Source: Branchiostoma floridae (taxonomy: Eukaryota; Chordata; Leptocardii; Amphioxiformes; Branchiostomatidae). From it: a stretch of 64,000 bases of DNA. The notes below the pieces were generated by a model. That model saw only the letters and a list, made by a program, of their open reading frames with translations, made no database searches and was not told where the DNA came from. The position numbers and the translations under genes were made by a program. Location: assembly GCF_000003815.2 (NCBI RefSeq), contig NC_049994.1, positions 5,142,392 to 5,206,391 on the forward strand, read 5' to 3'. Shown here in pieces: positions 60,201-64,000 of the stretch. Numbering within the stretch: position 1 is the stretch's first letter; each line of letters opens with the position of its first letter.

Positions 60201-60327
60201 AAGTTCTGGGAAAGGCATGACTTTTTATTCTTTGGTGCAAACAAATTTGAAGTGACAACGTAAAACTGTAACACACGTAATTTGGTAAAATGTAACTTAC
60301 CAAGGTGGTTGCGTCTTCGTCCGCCAT
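24253..60327 (-). CDS. TTC21B: IFT139 / tetratricopeptide repeat protein 21 (TTC21A/B), complete, 36 exons
   Basis: Exons in gene order: 60327-60301, 59654-59525, 58980-58870, 58316-58252, 57802-57701, 57021-56933, 56418-56227, 55461-55377, 54513-54415, 52232-52040, 51236-51139, 50249-50142, 49605-49513, 49045-48916, 47915-47830, 46501-46430, 45955-45835, 45015-44912, 43566-43412, 42771-42688, 42332-42260, 41762-41652, 41194-41056, 40628-40502, 32170-32105, 31859-31766, 31153-31043, 30760-30679, 30187-30037, 29379-29218, 28433-28382, 27321-27196, 26691-26578, 25849-25739, 25261-25141, 24398-24253. All junctions keep phase: 3930 nt, 1309 residues plus TAA; human TTC21B is about the same length. 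Start MADEDATTL is followed by a family-typical LNYYCRER helix. The chain is TPR helix pairs throughout; near-invariant pieces include [29 protein letters not shown] (1160-1175) and [17 protein letters not shown]139 is a subunit of the IFT-A complex for retrograde ciliary transport and membrane-protein entry. Invertebrates usually have one gene for the vertebrate TTC21A/B pair, so the symbol denotes the family. Confidence 0.95.
24598..24868 (-). mobile_element. tRNA-derived SINE (family S1), copy 3
   Basis: The minus strand starts TCCCTGTAGCTCAACTGGTA and ends with GTACCATTAGGCACTACAAG GGTCTGAAC. It lies between IFT139 exons 35 and 36. Confidence 0.7.
25340..25680. repeat. 18-bp minisatellite in the intron between IFT139 exons 34 and 35
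   Basis: Unit GTGTCCGTACCCCCAGTA (18 bp, with variants) repeated about 18 times. The multiple-of-three period gives proline/valine-rich open frames that are not genes. Confidence 0.88.
26866..26955 (-). pseudogene. decayed copy of IFT139 exon 26 inside the intron after exon 32
   Basis: The minus strand reads [20 protein letters not shown], clearly related to exon 26 ([21 protein letters not shown] at 31859-31766). Homology continues past the donor into the intron (a shared GCAGCC on the plus strand), and the donor has changed from GTAAGG to GTATGG. Exon 32 joins exon 33 in frame without it, and the finished protein matches the family there, so I call it a relic of an exon copy rather than a used exon. 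Confidence 0.6.
27945..28071 (+). mobile_element. LINE-like 3' tail with (AAAT)n end
   Basis: CCCAGGGCTAGCCCTTGGCA ATAGCCTATGGCTAGTTGGG CAGCCCTGGCTGT, ending GAATAAATAAATAAATAAAA. The same text is present on the other strand at the right edge (63882-63975). A short tandem A-rich 3' end is typical of retroposons; no reverse transcriptase is near. Confidence 0.55.
29125..29205. repeat. dispersed repeat, second copy of 3215-3320
   Basis: Same text as 3245-3310 (CTCCTTGGCCAGCTTTGATA and GGATCTGCTTGGAGATTAGA), ending 13 bp before the exon 30 donor of IFT139. Confidence 0.55.
30308..30602. mobile_element. inverted-repeat element family G
   Basis: About 295 bp. Left ATAGGAGTATTCTTTTACAC AATCAGTTAG..ACGTTTCGATGTCTGTCAGA, right ..TCTGACAGACATCAAAACGT ..GGTTGTGTAAAAGAAAACTC CTAT, giving imperfect arms of about 80 bp. 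Fragments at 14770-15020 and 55630-55712. Confidence 0.7.
31043..31153 (-). CDS. TTC21B: IFT139 exon 27 (TPR pair), parent of a neighbouring partial duplicate
   Basis: 111 nt, phase 0 on both sides, residues 919-955, beginning [14 protein letters not shown], a TPR helix pair strongly conserved in the family. The acceptor on the minus strand reads GTTCCAG|GCTATG. A 96-nt partial copy with the same acceptor lies immediately upstream in the gene (31195-31290). Confidence 0.92.
31195..31290 (-). CDS. in-frame partial duplicate of IFT139 exon 27 (possible alternative exon)
   Basis: The minus strand repeats exon 27 nearly base for base from its acceptor through the codons for ILLKTD, then diverges into NVR followed by GTAAAA, a plausible donor. 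This gives 96 nt, phase 0 at both ends and no stop, so it could be spliced in beside exon 27 or replace it. It lacks the last five codons of the parent. The identity suggests a recent copy. Whether it is used is unknown. Confidence 0.45.
31285..31565. repeat. minisatellite of the IFT139 exon 27 acceptor region
   Basis: About five imperfect units of 50-90 bp, each with CATAGCCTGGAACA..GGACAGT and TAGCAAGGTTTTACTCCAA. On the minus strand every unit restores GTTCCAG|GCTATG, the acceptor of exon 27 with its first codons (near 31291, 31353, 31441, 31495, 31546). Confidence 0.8.
32245..35604 (+). repeat. 3.4-kb tandem duplication, left copy
   Basis: Starts ACTAGAAAGGCCGACATTTG and ends in (GAAA)n; nearly identical to 35605-39014. 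It contains no exon of IFT139 and lies in the intron between exons 24 and 25. Inside is an older duplication (about 33590-34200 resembles 34330-34800: CCGCTTATGAATATTAAT, CTCTTCGCTGATTGGCT) and a 162-bp tandem array (34895-35430). Confidence 0.92.
34895..35430 (+). repeat. 162-bp tandem array, left duplication copy
   Basis: About three units, spaced 162 bp (34916, 35078, 35240), each with CCAAAAGTGTCCTTTTTTGG and CAAATTTCAGCTCATTCGG. The period is a multiple of three, which explains the long open frames across it. Confidence 0.88.
36264..36363. other. assembly gap (100 N)
   Basis: A run of exactly 100 Ns in the right copy of the 3.4-kb duplication. The left copy has 30 bp between the same flanks. 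Confidence 0.98.
38320..38830 (+). repeat. 162-bp tandem array, right duplication copy
   Basis: Same array as 34895-35430 within the second copy of the duplication; its last unit is shortened. Confidence 0.88.
39130..40501. repeat. minisatellite seeded by the donor edge of IFT139 exon 24
   Basis: About 1.37 kb of units based on CCTAGCCTTACCTAGCCTGT GTGTCC (about 26 bp) and a variant with CTTACTAAGCC, arranged in higher-order blocks. Read on the minus strand the unit is GGACACACAGGCTAGGTAAG GCTAGG: the end of exon 24 plus its GTAAGG donor. Several dozen copies of the donor-like CTAG|GTAAGG follow the true one. Confidence 0.93.
40502..40628 (-). CDS. TTC21B: IFT139 exon 24, whose 3' edge seeds a minisatellite
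   Basis: On the minus strand this 127-nt exon ends with codons for ARDAQA plus the first two bases of Arg 865, then GTAAGG; exon 25 (32170-32105) continues [10 protein letters not shown] as expected for the family. The last about 20 coding bases (GCTAGGG..CACAGGCTAG) are the same sequence as the unit of the minisatellite that starts at once on its downstream side. The donor is thus the first of dozens of near-identical potential donors. Confidence 0.9.
41250..41525. repeat. dispersed repeat H, copy 1
   Basis: Shares TTGTGAATTTCTTACTGATT CTGTTTAATGCATTTT, GACCTTTGACCTAACTTCCT GT and an AACAAACACACAGACA tail with 45170-45412. Less similar pieces with the same AC-rich tail lie near 15565-15770, 26220-26500 and 44056-44410. 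It may be the 3' part of a retroposon. Confidence 0.6.
43704..44043. mobile_element. inverted-repeat element family F (GACGGA), copy 1
   Basis: Ends CAGGGCTCTAGCCAGCATCC and GAGCTGCCTAAAGCCCTG. The interior alternates TTGACGGAAATTTGCTG and its relatives. Related to 44565-44880 and 49160-49440. Confidence 0.6.
44565..44880. mobile_element. inverted-repeat element family F, copy 2
   Basis: GTTCCAGCCAGCTTCTGTTC at the left, TTTCAGGCTGGCTAAAAGAC at the right; interior GGGGACGGACAAAAATTTGG and CCCTGTGACGGACAAAATTG. It ends 31 bp before the exon 18 donor of IFT139. Confidence 0.6.
45170..45412. repeat. dispersed repeat H, copy 2
   Basis: Same order of blocks as 41250-41525: TGAACTTATTGCTGATTCTG, GGGACCTTTGACCTAACTTC CTGT, AAACCAGCCACTCTACTACA. 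Confidence 0.6.
46652..47015. mobile_element. inverted-repeat element family E (GTGCACC), copy 2
   Basis: Ends CAGGGCTCGA and TCGAGCCCTG are perfect 10-bp inverted repeats. The interior has GGTGCACCAAAAATTTTTTG and GGGTGCACCTGGGTGCACAT. It lies between IFT139 exons 15 and 16. Confidence 0.7.
48251..48859. mobile_element. PIF/Harbinger-like non-autonomous element, copy 2
   Basis: Same inverted ends as 18415-19287, body in reverse orientation and about 260 bp shorter. TAA flanks both ends (48248-48250, 48860-48862). It lies in the intron between IFT139 exons 14 and 15. Confidence 0.8.
49160..49440. mobile_element. inverted-repeat element family F, copy 3
   Basis: Left CTAGCCAGCCTGAAATTTTT, right AAGGATGGATGCTGGCTGGT. 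It lies in the opposite orientation to 44565-44880, with a shared GATTTTGAATGGAAATCGTG block. Confidence 0.6.
50340..51115 (+). mobile_element. tRNA-derived SINE (family S1), copy 4, split by another element
   Basis: The head (TGTCCCTGTAGCCAAACTGG, 50354 onward) and body run to about 50571; the tail (CTGCTACTGAAACAGCAAGG ..GAGGGTCTGAAC) resumes at 51050. The intervening 50572-51049 is a family D inverted-repeat element inserted into the SINE. Confidence 0.65.
50572..51049. mobile_element. inverted-repeat element family D, copy 3, inside a SINE
   Basis: Starts AATTGGACAGGTTTTCTAAA and ends AGTGGACTTGTCCAACCCT. It splits the SINE at 50340-51115. Longer than the other copies through extra AT-rich sequence. 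Confidence 0.65.
51803..51885 (-). other. tRNA-like sequence, probably a SINE head or tRNA pseudogene
   Basis: The minus strand reads GTAGCTCAACCGACAAAGCA (A-box-like) then GGAGGTTCATGTCCCACC (B-box-like) at about tRNA distance. The stems do not pair as a complete cloverleaf, so it is not called a working tRNA gene. Confidence 0.4.
52310..52535 (+). mobile_element. second tRNA-derived SINE family (S2)
   Basis: The head has an A box TGGCCGAGTGGG and a B-box-like CTTCGATCCCCGGC at tRNA spacing, followed by a non-tRNA body and no clear acceptor stem. It lies between IFT139 exons 9 and 10, directly before the S1 copy at 52541. Confidence 0.6.
52541..54398 (+). mobile_element. tRNA-derived SINE (family S1), copy 5, split by a Harbinger-like element
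   Basis: The SINE runs from GGATGTCCCTGTAGCAACCA (about 52540) with B box GGTTCAATTCTGG to 52781, and its tail AAACAGCAAGGAAACTTGCT GTC..CACTACAAGGGTCTGAAC resumes at 54338. Removing 52782-54337 and one TAA restores a continuous SINE. Confidence 0.75.
52782..54337. mobile_element. 1556-bp inverted-repeat element with TAA target duplication, inside a SINE
   Basis: Ends GGGACCGTACGGCGTTTAGT GAGGGGGGAGGGCCGGTCGCC and its complement form terminal inverted repeats of over 40 bp, followed inward by repeated GGCCCTCCCCCC / AATTTTTTTTTTGC blocks. TAA lies outside both ends (52779-52781, 54338-54340). The middle has about four degenerate tandem modules (TTTTGAAATCTTGACCCTCT .. ATATTTTGCTGGCAGAC). The small frames inside are not recognised as transposase. 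The TSD fits PIF/Harbinger. Confidence 0.8.
54932..55354. mobile_element. inverted-repeat element family C, copy 2
   Basis: Same body and orientation as 3911-4312. Here the right end AGATCTATCATGGCCACCGC ATGAGAAAG is intact and complements the left end of copy 1. It ends 22 bp before the exon 8 donor of IFT139. Confidence 0.7.
55630..55712. repeat. right-end fragment of element family G
   Basis: GGCATCGAAACGTCAGCAGG TTTATTAACCGGTTGTATAA AAGAAAACTC matches the right end of 30308-30602. Confidence 0.55.
57318..57665. repeat. minisatellite with CCAAT in every unit, between IFT139 exons 5 and 6
   Basis: Units of about 50-60 bp, GTGACTGTAGCTGACCAATC AGAAG.., in a dimeric pattern of about 115 bp (compare 57436-57550 with 57551-57655). 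Six or more GACCAAT copies. It ends 35 bp before the exon 5 donor. Confidence 0.85.
59378..59508. mobile_element. 131-bp near-perfect hairpin element in IFT139 intron 2
   Basis: Arms start ATACAACACGGTGTATTCCG and end CGGAATACACCGTGTTGTAT; about 60 bp on each side pair, with a few mismatches, round a small CCTTC-type loop. It looks like a foldback MITE. The exon 2 donor (GT at 59524-59523 on the minus strand) is 15 nt from its edge. Confidence 0.8.
59685..59877. mobile_element. inverted-repeat element family D, copy 4
   Basis: Shortest and cleanest copy: ends AGGGTTGGACAAGT and ACTTGTCCAACCCT are perfect 14-bp inverted repeats. Body has CGCATGTCCTACCCCACTTG and GATCGGGCAAGTAAGATTTT. It lies in IFT139 intron 1. 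Confidence 0.75.
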
Positions 60328-60455
60328 TTTTCTTCGCAGCTTTCAGATGACAGACAGTAAAACTTGAACCATTAACAGTCTTTAAAAAGAAATCCACCAG
60401 TGAGTTTTGAGAAGGGGAGGGGGGCGCTGCAAACAACCGGCAGGTCCACCGTTTG

Positions 60456-60469
60456 GTCTCCAAGGAAAC
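60456..60469 (+). promoter_or_regulatory. RFX X-box-like site, 128 bp upstream of the IFT139 start
   Basis: GTCTCCAAGGAAAC fits the X-box pattern GTHNYY-AT-RRNAAC at both half-sites, with AA instead of AT as spacer. RFX factors bind this motif in promoters of IFT and other ciliary genes from worms to mammals. Position close to the IFT139 start codon is typical. Function is inferred. Confidence 0.55.
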
Positions 60470-60656
60470 GACGCGTCGACGCAAGGCATATATTCAAATA
60501 TCTTCACGGAAAAAAATTGTTTACTAGTGGGAAAGCCCTAGTATCACCAAATCTTCGGAATTACAAAAATATGAGCATTCTGACTCCGCCTAGGAACTCC
60601 CTAAACGGCAAAACTCAAACCTCGGAAAAATTTTGTATTTCGGAATCTCATCCAAA

Positions 60657-60665
60657 GCGCATGCG
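60657..60665 (+). promoter_or_regulatory. NRF1-like GCGCATGCG core
   Basis: GCGCATGCG matches the palindromic centre of the NRF1 site (YGCGCAYGCGCR). It lies in the middle of the divergent promoter, 265 bp before the TMEM101 ATG. NRF1 sites are common in TATA-less bidirectional promoters. The outer bases are not a full match. Confidence 0.4.
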
Positions 60666-60929
60666 TTATCCTTAGTGGTTCTGGGTACTCATTTTTAGGG
60701 GTGCAAAGGGAAAATTGACTTTAATAAACCTATCAAATGAGCTTAGATTTACTAAATATTACCTTTTATGACAATAATAATAAATTTTAGTAAATATAAT
60801 TATTTGTTGTATTGATAAATAATTTACTTCTATAATATATAACGAATTACTTCTCACCCCTTTCTTTTAATAGAACATTCTCAATAACTTATCGACCAAC
60901 ATATGACCTATGACCCAGAGTGAGAAAAC

Positions 60930-62293
60930 ATGGCCGCCTCTAACATGAAAATGGACCGAAAGCAGCTTCTTTCGACCTGTTTACGGGTCGCCGGCTTCGT
61001 CGTGACCAGATATCCCTTCTGGCATGCTCTGGTGCTGATCATGAACTTTGCAGAGCGCTCAAAATCCAAAAAGTAAGTCTTTGTTCGGCAAAGTTATGAC
61101 CATTTTACTGTAGCCCCGCCCATGGCGCCCAGTACATAATTTTGCCATGCTTGCATGTGGATGTTCACAAAATTTTCATATGTGTAGAAGGCATTCTTCC
61201 GAAGACGACTATGCATCCATTAATCGACCTTCTTCTTCTACTCCTTGGATAGCCCTAGATGACCCAATCAGGGGCAAAGTTAGGGGTAATATGACGTAAT
61301 AACATTGATTCCTGAAATACATTTTTCCCCCACAATGCAATGATAGACTTTATTACAAGGTTGTAATTGCCTACATGTTGCTATAACATAGAAACTTTAT
61401 TGACAAGAGTTTGAAGGTCTTTTCTCTTCTATGTCTTGTTTAAATTTCAGTTCATCGTTTGTGTGTCAATTGTACTCTCCTGAAGCAGAGGATAGGCTCT
61501 GGCTTTTTTCAACGTTTTAAAGTCGTTTTTATCTGCCTTTTCATTTTTTACTGTTTTCTTGATGTCTTGCGAGCCGGAGCCTAACCTCTGCTTGGAGAGT
61601 ATGTCAATTGACCTGTCTGACCTTCTATATGAATCTCGTTTTCTTTTATCTTCCAGATATCCTGACTTGGAGATTCCATGGGTGTATGCAGACCTCGGAG
61701 CCTATGTCCTGCTGGCGTCTTTCACCTCCTTCAACATTAAACGCCGCTGGTTTGCTATCGCTACCGCCGTACAGCTAGCCATCAGTATAACCCTCTCTCT
61801 CACCAGCCAACATGCTCCGTACTCTGAGTGGCTGTCTATCCGAATCTCCTCCAAAAGCCTCGCTATCATCGGAAGCTACCTGACAATCGGAAGCGGCATC
61901 GGGGAGATGTATCGGCGGAAGCCACGCGACCGATCAACCCAGCAAATCTCCCTAATGTTCACGGGCCTCCATCTTGTGTGCCAAGCATACGCACTGTTCT
62001 ACAGTAGAGAGGACAAGCAAGCGTTTCTTGAACACATTTTTGGCGGTCAGCCTATGCTGTCTATCTTCACGTTTCTCCACGTGGCGTTAGGACTAGCGTT
62101 TCTTTCCGGATATGAACCCAAACTTTTATCCCGAGCTCTGATGGTCATTCTGTTTGTTACGGCCACTTTTCTGGACACGGACATCAACTATTGGACGAGG
62201 GGTAGACATGTGGAATTTTGGGTACAAGTACGACTACTCACAGATAATTTGTGTATCTTTGCAGGCTTGTCCATGATGGCTATAGATGGGTAG
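60930..62293 (+). CDS. TMEM101: TMEM101, complete, two exons
   Basis: Exons 60930-61072 and 61657-62293 (AA|gtaag, ttccag|A; phase 2/1) encode 259 residues; human TMEM101 has 257. The ATG at 60930 has A at -3 and G at +4; an in-frame ATG five codons later is an alternative. Family matches are spread over the chain: R-x-P-F-W and AERS near the N-terminus, KRRWFA at 76-81, GxxxRRKPRxRS around 130-141, AFLSGY at 195-200, and VEFWxQ near the end. Several hydrophobic segments indicate a multi-pass membrane protein. The human protein was found as an activator of NF-kappa-B in overexpression screens; its molecular activity is not known. It shares a divergent promoter with IFT139. Confidence 0.93.
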
Positions 62294-62690
62294 AGGCTTG
62301 AATACTGTACTAGGCAGGCTTTTAGCCAGGCATGCATCCAGGCGTCATTTGGACGCGCTTTTCTTAAAATAACAAGAAATTGGACGCACTATATACCCTT
62401 ACACTGGGGGAGCAGATCCTCTGACAAGCATGAAATTTTTATTGACCAGGGATGCCACCAGGTCATTTGTGGTTGAAGTCTTCTACTGTGACCTCTTTCA
62501 CGGTATATTTGCCCTTCAGGATACCTTGGAATGCATCATTTTACCTTGAGATTCTCCAAAACTCTGCAACATGGAAGGTGGATGCCCAAAGAACCCGCTA
62601 CAATAGTCAATTACTGCGACTCCCCAAGATAATTGGACCCCCTAGAATAAAATCTAAGCTAAAAGCCTGCTTGAATACTGTACAAGGAAA
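62294..62690 (+). other. TMEM101: 3' UTR of TMEM101, largely an inserted element
   Basis: Four bases after the stop a 359-bp insertion begins (62311-62669), flanked by 14-bp direct repeats. The first AATAAA (62646-62651) lies inside it, so the element may supply the poly(A) signal. Later alternatives cannot be excluded. Confidence 0.35.
62311..62669. mobile_element. 359-bp insertion with 14-bp target duplication in the TMEM101 3' UTR
   Basis: CTTGAATACTGTAC occurs at 62297-62310 and 62670-62683, exactly bracketing the segment. Ends carry a short inverted repeat (CAGGCTTTTAGC at 62315-62326, GCTAAAAGCCTG at 62658-62669). A 14-bp duplication is more typical of retroposition than of cut-and-paste transposons, while the inverted ends suggest the latter, so the class is undecided. 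It contains AATAAA at 62646. Confidence 0.6.
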
Positions 62691-62721
62691 ATGCTAGCTG
62701 TAGTTATCTGTAGTTACTGGT

Positions 62722-62880
62722 AATTGTAAGCTGTGAATTCAAAACCACCGCAAAAAGTTTTCTTCTGTCTTTTGTCACTCTACGCCCTTGTTCCAACTGC
62801 AAAGTTAGAACCACCGCAAGCACTCCATTTTTTCCCTGCCGCAAAATTAAATTCCTACAAACATTTCCCCTCTTATAGTA
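62722..62880. repeat. CCGCGAACTTAAA family, degraded copy
   Basis: AAAACCACCGCAAAAAGTTT, AACCACCGCAAGCACTCC and CCGCAAAATTAAATTCC match the blocks of the better copy at 533-748. It lies after the TMEM101 gene. Confidence 0.5.
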
Positions 62881-62883
62881 TGT

Positions 62884-63881
62884 ATTCTTACCATTTATGG
62901 TACCAAGGAGGTACTATTCTAACCTCCTTGATTGTACCAAAATCAAAACTTGAGGAAAGCAAAATCACATCAGTAGTTTTTATTGTTGCAAGTCGACATG
63001 TAGTTAAGATGAAGCCTATGGCCTAAATAGTTTCTGAAAAATACTGTGTCTGTTGGAAAAGCAATTATTAGTGGATCTCTAGTGGACTTTCTAGCTACCT
63101 TGAAATATTTCCTGTAAATTGTATACAGTAGAATAGATACATCTACATGTATAACGTTACAAAGACTAGCAGCTGGTTTTGCATCCATGTAAGACTGTAT
63201 TATGTATGTTAACATTAAGCTAGTTCTGTTTCTCATGAATTGTTGTCAAAGCAAAATATTAACATTTATTTTATACTTTTTGTGTTAGTTATGACACAAA
63301 ATGGCTTGTACTCTTTGTCACCATATGATCTTTGCACTGATTTACGTATACATGGAACCTGTTCCTTGTGTTCTTTCTGATGATTCAACCTTAAGAGTAA
63401 TACTAACTTAAAGTAGAATGGACTCATTCCTCAAGCTACCAACATCTTTTGCACCACAGTCATCCCTCGGTGATTTACATCTGGAGCCACATAGTTCCCG
63501 TTTGGAACTTTTCTTCAGACTTGGTCACCCAGACCAGGTTTTGTTGCGTACAACTTCTTCTGTGGCTATAGGCATAATGAAAAAATGACATGAAGTTGGC
63601 ATTTATAAATCTTTCCAGTGCATACTTGATATCATGTATGCATAGTATGCTGCAGCAGGTATATAGCGTTAAGTGCAAACTTCAATATTTGTGTCATTAA
63701 GCCTCTAGCCACTGAAAAATGTTGGTAGCTTGAGTAGGTGGGTAGATCACCATACCACTGTACTTTGGATAATGTAAACTTAAGACACTTTCACAACCAA
63801 GGAACACATAATGTTTTCAAAGTCAGGATCTTTCATGTGCAATCATTAAGATGACATACATGAAAAGACCAGAAGTTGTTG
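62884..63881. other. sequence right of TMEM101, nothing recognised
   Basis: AT-rich DNA with no exon-like segment that combines splice signals, phase and a family match on either strand. Could be further 3' UTR or intergenic. Confidence 0.4.
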
Positions 63882-63988
63882 ATTTGATTTTATTGATTTA
63901 TTTGACTGTGTAGAGAAAGATACAGCCAGGGCTACCCAACTAGCCAGAGGCTATTATCAAGGGCTAGTCCTGGTAACTGTAGAATATA
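63882..63988 (-). mobile_element. LINE-like 3' tail, second copy
   Basis: The minus strand repeats the GGACTAGCCCTTGATAATAG CCTCTGGCTAGTTGGGTAGC CCTGGCTGTA text of 27961-28035 and then runs into an AAATAAATCAATAAAATC tail. Confidence 0.55.
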
Positions 63989-64000
63989 CAAGCTTTACGT

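Larger units (their letters stand above)
60328..60929. promoter_or_regulatory. bidirectional promoter between IFT139 and TMEM101
   Basis: The start codons of two divergent genes are 602 bp apart. The IFT139 side (60328-60480) is GC- and CpG-richer and holds an X-box match; the middle holds an NRF1-like core; the TMEM101 side is AT-rich. No TATA box with clear spacing was seen. Shared regulation is inferred from the arrangement. Confidence 0.6.

Overview
The window is nuclear DNA of an intron-rich animal. It reads best as an invertebrate deuterostome, probably amphioxus (Branchiostoma): the proteins are close to vertebrate ones, the introns are packed with short inverted-repeat transposons, tRNA-derived SINEs and minisatellites, and one run of 100 Ns marks an assembly gap. 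The species call is inference. All genes are split by introns; exon borders were placed by hand from splice signals and codon phase, and every junction given keeps the frame.

Three genes are supported. (1) Bases 330-16961, + strand: the 3' part (14 exons, 474 codons, 5' end outside the window) of a charged coiled-coil protein carrying six copies of a short W/F-G-K-x-G-G-G-A-P motif. The centrosome/cilium protein CSPP1 has one such motif. (2) Bases 24253-60327, - strand: a complete 36-exon gene for IFT139 (TTC21A/TTC21B family), 1309 residues, the TPR-repeat subunit of the intraflagellar transport A complex. (3) Bases 60930-62293, + strand: a complete two-exon gene for TMEM101, 259 residues, a multi-pass membrane protein. 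Genes 1 and 2 converge across about 5.5 kb of transposon-rich spacer (18.05-23.6 kb). Genes 2 and 3 are head to head across 602 bp, which holds a good match to the RFX X-box of ciliary promoters and an NRF1-like core. The left two genes thus make a ciliary neighbourhood; TMEM101 has no known ciliary role.

The rest is mobile and repetitive DNA: at least ten families of inverted-repeat elements (two with readable TTA/TAA target duplications typical of PIF/Harbinger), two SINE families including nested insertions, LINE-like 3' tails, five minisatellites and a 3.4-kb tandem duplication in the 8.3-kb intron after IFT139 exon 24.

The most unusual pattern is in IFT139: repeats have copied its own exon edges. 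A 1.4-kb minisatellite abutting exon 24 is built from that exon's last codons and 5' splice site. A second array repeats the 3' splice site of exon 27 next to an in-frame 96-nt partial copy of that exon. A decayed copy of exon 26 lies in a downstream intron. A 131-bp hairpin also sits 15 nt beyond the exon 2 donor. No protein-coding transposon, CRISPR array, rRNA or intact canonical tRNA gene was recognised.
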